A DNA stretch of 64,000 nucleotides, taken from positions 2,294,001 through 2,358,000 of the forward strand of contig NZ_CP012996.1 in NCBI RefSeq assembly GCF_001412655.1, given 5' to 3'. Of the stretch, positions 44,166 to 53,328 are shown piece by piece. The stretch comes from Pedobacter sp. PACM 27299. Its GTDB lineage: Bacteria; Bacteroidota; Bacteroidia; Sphingobacteriales; Sphingobacteriaceae. Below the pieces are notes generated by a model, which saw nothing but the letters and a program-made list of their open reading frames with translations, had not been told where the DNA came from and made no database searches. The position numbers and the translations under genes were made by a program. Within the stretch, counting starts at the first letter, position 1. Every line of letters starts with the position of its first letter.

Positions 44166-46637
44166 TTATTTAGCGGGCTTATTTTTTTCCTGTTCTTTCT
44201 TTATGCGCTCTTTCTCTTTTTCCTCTTCACGTTCTTTCTTCCTCTGGTCTCTTTTTTCTTTTCTGGTCAAAGGAACTTCGGCAGCGGGTTGTTTTACAGG
44301 TTCTGGAGTCTTTTTATCCTCTGTTTTGATAATGTCTTCTTCTTTTACTACCGGCTGCTGATCATCAGTTAGGGGTGCATCAAAATTAGTAGAATCTACG
44401 GCCAGACTATCTGTAGTTGTGGTATCTACTTTGATTCTTGGACTCGGACAATCAATTGTTCTGGTAATTTTCACTTTAGCTTTCGGGAAAGGACCGTAGG
44501 TATATCCTGTACTAGGATCATGGTATACTTTTTCCATGAACTTGGCAAAGATGGGTAAGGCCGTTCTTGAACCTTCTCCGGTTGCACCATTGTTAAAGTG
44601 TGCGGTACGTTCATCACATCCTACCCAAACACCTGTTACCAGGTCTTTAGTAACGCCCATATACCAGGCATCTACATAGTCAGAAGAAGTACCTGTTTTT
44701 CCACCAATCTGATTTCCTTTTTTCCAAAGATCCCATTCCCAAAGTGCCTGAGATGTTCCGCCTGGTTCTTCCATACCTCCACGGAGCATGTATAGCATCA
44801 GCCATGCAATCTCTTCAGAAAGCACTCTTTTTGTTTTCGCTTTAAAGTCTTCAATAATATTGTCGTCTTGGTCGGTAATTTTCTCTACTAAAATAGGATC
44901 TGTTCTTACTCCTTCATTCAGGAAAGTACTGTATGCCCTTACCATTTCATATACAGAAACGTCATTTGGGCCAAGGCTCACAGATGGTACTGCTTGCAGC
45001 GGACTTTCAATACCACATTCTTTAGCCCATTTCACTACATTATCTGCACCTACTGCTTCAGTAACCTGTGCCGTAATGGTATTTACAGATTTACCCAAGG
45101 CCCAGCGCAGCGACATTTCTCGGTAGCTATAGTTCCAATCGGCATTTTTAGGTTCCCAATATTCTGTTTTACCTTTTTCCTGGTAAGCGATTTTTACGGG
45201 CTTATCAGTGAATTTATCACAAGGACTCATTCCTGCTTCCAATGCGGCGAGGTAGGCAAAGGGTTTGAAGGTTGATCCTGCTTGTCTTTTACTTTGGTTA
45301 ACGTGATCGTATTTGAAAAACTTATGGTCGATACCACCTACCCAGACTTTGATCTTTCCACTGAATGGATCCATAGTCATCATTCCGGCATTCATGATCT
45401 TTCCGTAGTAACGGATAGAATCCATGGTAGAGAACAAGGTGTCACGATCGCCTTTCCAGGTAAAGATTTTCATCTTCTTCTTTTTATTGAAGTAGGCTTT
45501 TACAGAATCTGGGCTGTTGCTGTATTTCTTTTCTAATAAGGCATAGATTGGAAGTTTGCGCATGGCACGATCCGGATAGTCTACTTTTTTCTTTTCAGAA
45601 TCCTGCCAAGGGTCTTCATTACCCCAGACGCTATAGAATCTTTTCTGAATGATCTTCATTTGATCGGCTACGGCTTCTTCTGCATATTTTTGCAGTTTTG
45701 AATCGATGGTGGTGTAGATCTTTAAGCCATCTTCGTAAAGGTCATAGTCATTGTCGTCTGCCCATTTTTCAAGGTATTTGTCGACTGCCGCACGTAAATA
45801 AGAATCTCCATCGCCGCCTTCTTCAATGCTGCCTTCTTTAAGTTTGATCGGCGTATTTTTAAAGGTATCTAATTGTTGCTTGTTGATGTAATTGTACTTG
45901 TTCATCTGAGCAAGTACCACATTTCTGCGTTCCAGTGCCTTATCTGGATTTCTCAAAGGATTGTAAATGGAAGTTCCTTTTAGCATTCCTACCAGCAATG
46001 CAGATTCCGGTACCTGAAGCTCATTTGGCCCTTTGTCAAAATATACTCTGGAGGCAGTTTTTATTCCGAAAGCATTGTTACCAAAGGAGACCGTGTTGAG
46101 ATACATCGTGATGATGTCATTTTTAGAATAGTTGGATTCCAGTTTTACGGCAGTCATCCATTCTTTTAATTTGGAAACAATGGTACGAACTACAGGAATG
46201 TGTTTAATCACACCTTGTGATTTATTATACCTGGTGCGGTAAAGGTTTTTTGCCAGCTGCTGTGTAATGGTACTTGCCCCACGCTTGTCGCCGGTAGCAG
46301 TAGAAATCCCACTGGATAACAACGAGCGGAAATCTATACCCATGTGGCTATAAAAACGAACATCTTCCGTAGCGATTAGCGCTTCAATAACGCTGGGCGA
46401 GATCTCTTTAAAGCTCACCGGTGTACGGTTTTCCTTATAATAACGGCCGATCAATTTCCCATCGGCAGTATAAAGTTCAGAGCCTACACTTTGAGTGGGT
46501 GCTTTGATGTCTTTATAAGATGGGGAGTAGCCAAATAGCCACAAGAAGTTGAGCTGCAGGGCGCAGAAGAATATGATGATGCAATATAGGAATATGCTGA
46601 TGTAGCGAATATACTTATTGCGGATTTCTTTAAACAT
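44166..46637 (-). CDS. class A penicillin-binding protein (PBP1A-type)
   Basis: The 823-residue bifunctional cell-wall enzyme is anchored by an N-terminal helix (~13-35, ISIFLYCIIIFFCALQLNF). The glycosyltransferase domain (~60-240) shows ALIATEDVRFYSHMGID with the catalytic Glu, and GASTITQQLAKNL. The transpeptidase domain has GSTFKPF (SxxK, ~455), SVNT (SxN, ~525) and GGKTGTS (KTG, ~670). The C-terminal ~90 residues are low-complexity and highly charged (RKEKRDQRKKEREEEKEKER), in the periplasm, perhaps binding wall polymer or partner proteins. The gene stands alone. Confidence 0.95.
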   Translation of the reverse strand: MFKEIRNKYIRYISIFLYCIIIFFCALQLNFLWLFGYSPSYKDIKAPTQSVGSELYTADGKLIGRYYKENRTPVSFKEISPSVIEALIATEDVRFYSHMGIDFRSLLSSGISTATGDKRGASTITQQLAKNLYRTRYNKSQGVIKHIPVVRTIVSKLKEWMTAVKLESNYSKNDIITMYLNTVSFGNNAFGIKTASRVYFDKGPNELQVPESALLVGMLKGTSIYNPLRNPDKALERRNVVLAQMNKYNYINKQQLDTFKNTPIKLKEGSIEEGGDGDSYLRAAVDKYLEKWADDNDYDLYEDGLKIYTTIDSKLQKYAEEAVADQMKIIQKRFYSVWGNEDPWQDSEKKKVDYPDRAMRKLPIYALLEKKYSNSPDSVKAYFNKKKKMKIFTWKGDRDTLFSTMDSIRYYGKIMNAGMMTMDPFSGKIKVWVGGIDHKFFKYDHVNQSKRQAGSTFKPFAYLAALEAGMSPCDKFTDKPVKIAYQEKGKTEYWEPKNADWNYSYREMSLRWALGKSVNTITAQVTEAVGADNVVKWAKECGIESPLQAVPSVSLGPNDVSVYEMVRAYSTFLNEGVRTDPILVEKITDQDDNIIEDFKAKTKRVLSEEIAWLMLYMLRGGMEEPGGTSQALWEWDLWKKGNQIGGKTGTSSDYVDAWYMGVTKDLVTGVWVGCDERTAHFNNGATGEGSRTALPIFAKFMEKVYHDPSTGYTYGPFPKAKVKITRTIDCPSPRIKVDTTTTDSLAVDSTNFDAPLTDDQQPVVKEEDIIKTEDKKTPEPVKQPAAEVPLTRKEKRDQRKKEREEEKEKERIKKEQEKNKPAK

Positions 46638-47642
46638 GGACGTAAAGATGAAAAAAAAACGTAAAATAGTTCGTGTTAAATAGTGTTAAAACTTGTAACG
46701 CAAATTAACATAAAAAAATTGCGAATGCACTTATTTGTTGTTCAAAAGGCCCTCGTATGTATATCTCTATATAAAAGAGGCCTTAGGATGTTAAAATATC
46801 GTTTATACAATTTACAGGTAAAAAACGCTTTCTGCCTTATTTTAAGATTAAATTTATTGTGGTGATGATTTGATATTTTAATTAGATAATTGTTTTGTTT
46901 ATTGTGTTATTATTGTTATATTAGTTTACGTTACCAATATGGGTCCATCTGATATATACTAAGTATCATGCAGATCCCTCCGGCAGTAATTATTCAATGG
47001 CAATTGTTTTGTCGGCCAGTCATCAATATCTATTCAGTAAGATTTTAATTCGCTTTAATTTTCAATCCGTTGTCTGTCAGTTCAGCAAGATTAATCGGGT
47101 TGCAGTATTCTATTTGCCTTAAATTTCAATTACTCAGCAATACCCAGTTTTAGCATCCTTTAAGGAATTCCCTTTTAGGTTGCTTTAGAATTGAGTGTCA
47201 TTTTTAACCTGATTATTATAAGAATGAATAACCTTTAAACTGTCAATTATGTATAAAAATATGATAATGCCCACAATTCTCACTAAATCTATGAATCCTC
47301 ATTTTGGAAGTTCACAAATTACGTGTTTCTCACTCCTGAAAGCGTTAATGTGCTGTTGTATTGAGTTTTATGTTGATTTTTTTATCGAAATAATTACATT
47401 AATCGAAAACTTTTGGGATTTGAGTTTCGTACGTACCGAAAATAGGAAGCATCCTTATTTTTAGAGCTATTAGCGCTTTTTTTGGATTATAGCTGGTTAT
47501 TCTGGCCTAAAAAAATAAAAAAAAGAGCGGAAAAATAGCACGTTAGGGATAACGGTTTTATAAATAATTCCTGAATGCTATAAAAGTATAAAAAATATAT
47601 AATTATTATAAGGCTCAAACTTGATATTTTAAGTTGGAATAT
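46638..47642. other. 1-kb gene-poor AT-rich gap before locus 3
   Basis: The two longest frames here (60 codons from 46683 and 71 codons from 47249) have no recognisable features and biased composition, so I do not call them genes. A -7-like element for the upstream penicillin-binding protein may be present (CAAATTAA, 46701-46708, minus strand, one mismatch). I see no tRNA, repeat array or insertion sequence. Confidence 0.5.
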
Positions 47643-48224
47643 ATGAGATCACTTGCTGACTATAAAGATTATTCGGACGCTCAACTTGTAGATTTACTGA
47701 GGGCAGATGACCATTCCGCTTTTGATGAAATTCTAAAAAGGTATAGTGCTATCCTAATCAACTTTACTTATAGGAGGGTCGCTGATCTGCCACTGGCAGA
47801 AGACCTGGTGAATGATGTATGGGTTGACCTATGGTCGAAGCGCAGTCAGTATGCTTACGCGAATGGCTTCGAGGCTTTTATCTTTACAGCGATGAGAAAT
47901 AGGGTTCTACTTCATTTTAGAAGAGGAAAGATTACTCAACGTTATATTGATCACTTTAAAGCGACCTATTGTGAGGAACACGAATCCTCAGATTTACTGA
48001 TTCGATCAAATGACCTCTCCGCACTGATAGAAAAGGAAATTGCTGCGCTTCCCATTAAAATGCGGGAAGTTTTTGAATTGAGCAGAAAGACGGCTATGAG
48101 CCGCAAAGAGATCGCGGAATATCTGAAAGTTCCTGAAAACACGGTGAAAACCAATATGCATAGGGCCTTAAAAACCTTAAAAACTAAGCTGGGGCCAGTC
48201 ATGGTGTTTGTTTTTATGATCTAA
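47643..48224 (+). CDS. ECF sigma-70 factor, FecI-like, locus 3
   Basis: From ATG 47643 the protein is 193 residues. ECF region 2 (AEDLVNDVWVDLWSKRS, residues ~50-66) and a region 4 helix-turn-helix (SRKEIAEYLKVPENTVKTNMHRALK) are present. A TTG nine bases upstream is a possible but less likely start. The region 2 sequence, with NDVWVDLW, differs from loci 1 and 2 (QEVFTMLW and QEVFTTLW), which suggests a different promoter set. fecR, susC, susD and a thioredoxin gene follow. Confidence 0.92.
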   Translation: MRSLADYKDYSDAQLVDLLRADDHSAFDEILKRYSAILINFTYRRVADLPLAEDLVNDVWVDLWSKRSQYAYANGFEAFIFTAMRNRVLLHFRRGKITQRYIDHFKATYCEEHESSDLLIRSNDLSALIEKEIAALPIKMREVFELSRKTAMSRKEIAEYLKVPENTVKTNMHRALKTLKTKLGPVMVFVFMI

Positions 48225-48388
48225 TTCACAGTTACTTAACATTTTTTTAATATTTATTGAACCCTAACTTAACAGCAGTGTACTGTAGTTGTATAAGACA
48301 TGAAAAGGAATGTAGTTCAATTGATAAACTAATTCTGGTCGTATAAAAGAATATATACTACGATAAAACCATATCAAATAGATAAGAA

Positions 48389-49501
48389 ATGGAAAAGCTA
48401 AACATAGCGGACTTACTGGAAAAATATAATGAAGGTAACTGCAGTCCCGAAGAATTAGCTTTTGTTGAAAATCTACTCCTGGAGCAGAATCCAACAGCAG
48501 TGGAGCTGACGGATATAGAATTGAATGCAGCAGAAGAACGCAGTATTCTTAGAGGACAGGAAATACCTGCTGTAGGAGCCAAAAAAATAAACTGGTCTCT
48601 AGGTACTTTCTTAATTGCGGCTTCGATAGCACTTGTTTGTGGAGTATGGACTATTTTCTTTGCAAGAGAGCCTACTCCAGGCAATTATGTAACGGATATT
48701 AATCCAGGTGGTAATAAAGCGTTATTGACGCTTGAAAGTGGAAAAAAGATTCAATTGAGTGATACAAAAACAGGTGTTGTAATTGATGCCTCGAAATTGT
48801 CCTATAATGATGGGACTTTGATTAACAATGAAGCATCGAAAACATTTACAATTTCAACACCGCGTGGTGGAACATACCAGGTGCGTTTGCCAGATGGATC
48901 TATGGTATGGCTAAATGCGGCTTCAAGTTTAACTTACAGGACGGCTTTAAAAGAAGATGGGGGGATCCGTCGTGTAAAGCTTACTGGAGAGGCTTATTTT
49001 GAAGTAGCAAAAGATAAAGAACATCCATTTGTGGTCAGTACTGATAAACAGAATGTGACTGTTTTGGGGACACATTTTAATATCAATAGCTATACGGATG
49101 AGGCTTCGGTAAGAACTACTCTTTTTGAAGGGAGTGTTCGAGTCGCACCTTTATCAAGCTCAGGAAATCCTCTGCTTGAAAATGCAAAGATCCTTAAACC
49201 TGGAACACAGGCCATTAACTCTGGAAATGTCATTGAAATAGCACCTGCAGATGCTGATTTGGCGATATCCTGGAAGAACGGTGAGTTTGCCTTTAAGAAT
49301 GAGACCCTGGAAGAAATCATGAAAAAAGTATCCAGATGGTATGATGTAGAAGTTGTTTTTGAAGATCCGAAAGTAAAAAGAAAAATATTTGGAGGTTCTA
49401 TCTCCAAGTTTGAAAAAGTATCAAAAGTACTCGGTATGCTGGAGCTTACCGGAGATGTGAAATTTAAAATTGATGATAAAAAGATCCTAGTTACCCAATA
49501 A
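48389..49501 (+). CDS. FecR-type anti-sigma factor, locus 3
   Basis: The 370-residue protein has a cytoplasmic N-terminus with NEGNCSPEELAFVENLL, a membrane helix at ~71-91 (LGTFLIAASIALVCGVWTIFF) and a periplasmic FecR domain (LPDGSMVWLNAASS, GEAYFEVAKDKEHPFVVS). The DUF4974 domain starts near EFAFKNETLEEIMKKVSRWY. It should inhibit the locus 3 sigma factor until the SusC at 49822 is occupied. The 164-base gap to the sigma gene is wider than in loci 1 and 2. Confidence 0.92.
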   Translation: MEKLNIADLLEKYNEGNCSPEELAFVENLLLEQNPTAVELTDIELNAAEERSILRGQEIPAVGAKKINWSLGTFLIAASIALVCGVWTIFFAREPTPGNYVTDINPGGNKALLTLESGKKIQLSDTKTGVVIDASKLSYNDGTLINNEASKTFTISTPRGGTYQVRLPDGSMVWLNAASSLTYRTALKEDGGIRRVKLTGEAYFEVAKDKEHPFVVSTDKQNVTVLGTHFNINSYTDEASVRTTLFEGSVRVAPLSSSGNPLLENAKILKPGTQAINSGNVIEIAPADADLAISWKNGEFAFKNETLEEIMKKVSRWYDVEVVFEDPKVKRKIFGGSISKFEKVSKVLGMLELTGDVKFKIDDKKILVTQ

Positions 49502-49606
49502 CGTTCCAATCTGGTTAACGCTCTCATTTTTGTTTCAACTGTTCCGCAATTTGGTACAGATGGACTATATAATTAACTGAATAACCTCAACCTAAACCTG
49601 ATTGAA

Positions 49607-49639
49607 ATGATGAAACGCATCAAAAGAAATTCAACATAA
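49607..49639 (+). CDS. ten-codon leader ORF between fecR and susC, locus 3
   Basis: ATG 49607 encodes MMKRIKRNST and then TAA, after the context AACCTCAACCTAAACC. It is basic like the leader ORFs at 4800 and 23762 but does not end in DP. The remaining 49640-49821 stretch holds the hairpin below and nothing else that I can name. Confidence 0.3.
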   Translation: MMKRIKRNST

Positions 49640-49665
49640 ATCCCCCCCAGGGACTAGGCAGAAAA

Positions 49666-49695
49666 GGCCAGGGGTGCTCGATACACATCCTGGCC
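49666..49695 (+). promoter_or_regulatory. RNA hairpin in the fecR-susC gap, locus 3
   Basis: GGCCAGG / CCTGGCC form a perfect 7-bp stem around a 16-base loop, 27 bases after the leader ORF. No T run follows, so attenuation or processing is more likely than termination. Confidence 0.5.
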
Positions 49696-49821
49696 AAATG
49701 CCGAAATTACAGATAATAGAGTGACTATCAACTTAAAACCAGGCAAGCAAACTTAGGAAAATTTAGCTTATGAGCAAAATTATGATTTCGCCTACCCCTA
49801 AGTCTTGTCGTACCAGATGAA

Positions 49822-52800
49822 ATGGACAGAATATGCTATAAACCCGACGAACTTAAATGTTCTGTCTTTAAAATCCTGCGGATAATGCGCTTAACCACCG
49901 TTATACTTATCGCCACTCTAATGCAGGTCAGCGCTTCAGGCTTCAGCCAAAGGAAGGTGACTTATGTAAAGAAAAAAACTAATCTATGGGACCTTTTTGT
50001 TGCGATTAAAGCACAAACTGGTTATAAAGTTTTATGGTCAGATGAAGTGATCAAAACATCCGAAGCTATAGATGCTAATTTTAAAAATGCAACGGTTCAG
50101 GAAGTGATGGATAAAGTCCTTACCGGAAAACCAGTAACGTATGTATTGCAAGATGAAATGATAGTGATTAGGAGAGAGGAGCCTTCCTTTCGTGAACCTA
50201 TTGTTAGGAATACTGCTCCAATTGATGTTACTGGCCGTGTGCTTGATGAGAATAATGTACCATTGGTGGGAGCCACTGTAAAAGTTAAAGGTACTTCCAG
50301 GACTGCGTTGACGAATAATAAGGGGGAGTTTTCTTTGAAAAATGTAGATGATAAAGAGGTGCTTGTGATTTCATTTTTGGGGTTTGAAACTATAGAGGTA
50401 AAGGCTGCTGAAGCTTCTAATTCTATAAAGTTATTGGCCAGTAGTGATAAGCTGGATGAAGTACAAATTGTAAGTACGGGGTATCAGAATATTCCTAAGG
50501 ATAGGGCTACGGGTTCATTTACAATTATAGATAATAAGTTATTAAATAGAGCGGTTAGTCCGAATTTACTTGACAGATTAAAAGGGGTGACCAATGGTTT
50601 GTTAATTGATCCTCTTGTTGGCAATCCAACTGGGATCAGTATTCGCGGAAGAAGTACGATATTCTCCAATACTACCCCATTAATTGTGATTGATAATTTT
50701 CCTTTTGAAGGGGATCTTAACTCTATAAATCCAAATGATATAGAAAATGTGACGGTGTTAAAAGATGCAGCTGCAGCTTCGATTTGGGGAGTTAGGGCTG
50801 GAAATGGAGTAATTGTGATTACCACAAAGAAAGGAAGTTTTAATAAGAAGACTGAAATTACCTTAAATTCCAATGTAACCTTAACTGATAAACCTAATTT
50901 ATATTACCAACCTCAACTGAGTTCTGCTGAATGGATTGATATTGAAAAAAAATTATTTGCAGAAGGTAAATATACTCCTGAGCTTAGTAATAATTGGCAG
51001 AGTATTTCACCGGTGATTGAGTTGCTTTCAAAAAAAACAGCTGTTAATTCGGTATCAATAGACGCTCAGGTAGAAGCCTTAAAACAGTATGATATACGCG
51101 ATCAAATTGATAAGTATTTCTACCGAAAGGGAGTACAGCAACAATATTTCTTGAATTTAAATGGTGGAGGCAGTAATAATAACTATAATTATTCTGTAGG
51201 TTATGATCGTAATGACCCTATTGATGTGGGAATTTCGAAAAATAGATACACAGTTAGGGGTGCTAATACTTATGGTTTTTTAAATAATAAACTACAAATT
51301 ACAGCTGAATTTATACTAAATCGGTTGTCATTTGCAAATGATGCTGCAGGGCGATTAAATACAGCAAAGTTCCCTTATGAACAACTGGCCACTGATGATG
51401 GAAATCCTTTACCAGTGTTAATTGGAGATTTAAGGGCATCTTATACTGATGTAGCCGGAAATGGTAAACTTTTAGATTGGAAATATAGACCACTAGATGA
51501 ACTTAGATCGAAAGCTAATATAGTAACTTCGGAATCAACTGATATTCGTTTCAATACCGGTATTAACTATAGGTTTTTAAAGCCACTTTTGATTTCAGCA
51601 AATTATCAATACTTTAAATCTGTTGGTTCCAGCAATCAAATGGCTGATCTAAACTCCTACGAGACAAGAAATAGTATAAACACATTTACTCAGATTAATA
51701 AGACTACAGGAGAAATTACTTACCCGTGGCCGAAGGGAAATACATATAGTGAAGCCAATAGCCTAATGAATACAAATTATGGTCGTATTCAATTAGACTT
51801 TCAAAAGCAATTTTTAACTAAACATAATATTAGTGCAATTGCGGGATATGAAATTCGTTCAGAAAAAGGAGAAAATTTGAGTGTTATCTTATATGGATAC
51901 GATCCTTCAACAAAAATGTCTCGGACTCGTGATAATATAACATATTTTCCTTATTTCTATAATTCGAATAGTATGCGATTTAGTAGTAATGGAATCGGAC
52001 AATCAGGAACAATCAACAACTATATTTCCTATTATGCAAGCGGAACTTACACATTTGATGATCGCTATATTTTGTCAGGAAGTTTTCGTAAAGATGAATC
52101 AAATCTTTTTGGTGTTAATACTAATCAGAAGGGGGTACCCTTATGGTCAATGGGTATTGCATGGAATGTAAATAAAGAATCTTTTTATCATTTTGATTTC
52201 CTCCAACAATTGCAACTGAAAGGAAGTTTTGGCTATAATGGTAACGTAAATAAATCAATTTCAGCTTATACAACCGCTATTCCCATTTCAGCAAACCGTT
52301 TTAATTCCCCTTATTTATCTATAATAAATCCACCAAATCCTTCTTTACGTTGGGAACGTGTACAAAATATAAATCTAGGCGTATACTTTGGACTTAAAAG
52401 AAATATAGTCACTGGAAGCCTGGAGTTCTATCTCAAAAAAGGAATGGATTTAATTGGTACTTCGCCGATAGCCCCGCAAAGTGGTGTTGTTCAATATACA
52501 GGGAATGTTGCAAATACAAAAACTAAAGGAATGGATCTTCAGTTAAATTCCCAAAATATTGACAAAGTATTTAAGTGGTATAGCAATTTTATACTAAATA
52601 TTTCAAAGGATAAAATAACATCTTACATGCCAAATACGGGAACAAATCGTGATATAATAACAAATACATCTTTTACTCCAAATGTAGGTTATCCAATTAA
52701 TTCAATTTTTAGTTATAAATCAACAGTTCTTGATCAAAGTGGGAATCCGCAGGGTTATTTGAATTCAGGCGTTAGTACTGACTACACAAAAATCACTGGA

Positions 52801-53322
52801 GAAAGTAATATTTCTGCGCTAGTTTTTCATGGTTCTATTGTTCCTACGGTCTTTGGCGGAATTAGGAATACCTTCATTTACAGAGAAATAGAATTGTCGA
52901 TTAATATTATCTATAAGATGGGGTATTATTTTAGAAGAGCGGTATTGCAAAATGGCTCCTTGTTTTCTGGAGTATATGTTAATCCTGAATATGATCAGAG
53001 GTGGCAAAATCCAGGAGATGAGAATTTTACTCGTGTCCCTTCTTTGTTATACCCAGTTAATGGCCTTAGGGATGAATTTTATAGATATTCAGATTTTAGC
53101 GTCGTAAAAGGGGATCATATTAGGCTCGGAGATATTAAAATTAGCTATTCTTTACCTAATAAAATACTTAAACGGGTGGGATTACAATCGCTTCAGTTTT
53201 ATGGTTATGCGAACAATTTGGGCATCATATGGGCAGCCAATAATATGAAACTAGACCCTGATATAAATTCTGGATTTCCGACGCCGAAAAGTATTTCTCT
53301 TGGTATTAAAACAAATCTTTAA
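49822..53322 (+). CDS. SusC/RagA-family TonB-dependent transducer with STN domain, locus 3
   Basis: The 1166-residue protein has an export signal around residues 22-43 (MRLTTVILIATLMQVSASGF), an STN domain (~50-115), a carboxypeptidase-regulatory-like domain (~128-205) and a plug starting STGYQNIPKDRATGSF (~215). A barrel runs to the C-terminal LGIKTNL. The STGYQ...P.(D/E)RATGSF form of the plug start marks a SusC branch distinct from the VAYG type of locus 2. The genes after it encode a SusD and a TlpA-like thioredoxin, with small Cys-containing proteins opposite. The coding sequence is visibly richer in A and T than loci 1 and 2. Confidence 0.92.
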   Translation: MDRICYKPDELKCSVFKILRIMRLTTVILIATLMQVSASGFSQRKVTYVKKKTNLWDLFVAIKAQTGYKVLWSDEVIKTSEAIDANFKNATVQEVMDKVLTGKPVTYVLQDEMIVIRREEPSFREPIVRNTAPIDVTGRVLDENNVPLVGATVKVKGTSRTALTNNKGEFSLKNVDDKEVLVISFLGFETIEVKAAEASNSIKLLASSDKLDEVQIVSTGYQNIPKDRATGSFTIIDNKLLNRAVSPNLLDRLKGVTNGLLIDPLVGNPTGISIRGRSTIFSNTTPLIVIDNFPFEGDLNSINPNDIENVTVLKDAAAASIWGVRAGNGVIVITTKKGSFNKKTEITLNSNVTLTDKPNLYYQPQLSSAEWIDIEKKLFAEGKYTPELSNNWQSISPVIELLSKKTAVNSVSIDAQVEALKQYDIRDQIDKYFYRKGVQQQYFLNLNGGGSNNNYNYSVGYDRNDPIDVGISKNRYTVRGANTYGFLNNKLQITAEFILNRLSFANDAAGRLNTAKFPYEQLATDDGNPLPVLIGDLRASYTDVAGNGKLLDWKYRPLDELRSKANIVTSESTDIRFNTGINYRFLKPLLISANYQYFKSVGSSNQMADLNSYETRNSINTFTQINKTTGEITYPWPKGNTYSEANSLMNTNYGRIQLDFQKQFLTKHNISAIAGYEIRSEKGENLSVILYGYDPSTKMSRTRDNITYFPYFYNSNSMRFSSNGIGQSGTINNYISYYASGTYTFDDRYILSGSFRKDESNLFGVNTNQKGVPLWSMGIAWNVNKESFYHFDFLQQLQLKGSFGYNGNVNKSISAYTTAIPISANRFNSPYLSIINPPNPSLRWERVQNINLGVYFGLKRNIVTGSLEFYLKKGMDLIGTSPIAPQSGVVQYTGNVANTKTKGMDLQLNSQNIDKVFKWYSNFILNISKDKITSYMPNTGTNRDIITNTSFTPNVGYPINSIFSYKSTVLDQSGNPQGYLNSGVSTDYTKITGESNISALVFHGSIVPTVFGGIRNTFIYREIELSINIIYKMGYYFRRAVLQNGSLFSGVYVNPEYDQRWQNPGDENFTRVPSLLYPVNGLRDEFYRYSDFSVVKGDHIRLGDIKISYSLPNKILKRVGLQSLQFYGYANNLGIIWAANNMKLDPDINSGFPTPKSISLGIKTNL

Positions 53323-53328
53323 TTAAAT

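Noticed and set aside
46683..46865. 60-codon frame in the gap before locus 3
   Set aside because: Its start context is poor, its composition is AT-driven and it has no recognisable feature.
47249..47464. 71-codon frame in the same gap
   Set aside because: Cys- and Phe-rich composition follows the local base content, and there is no ribosome site or family signal.
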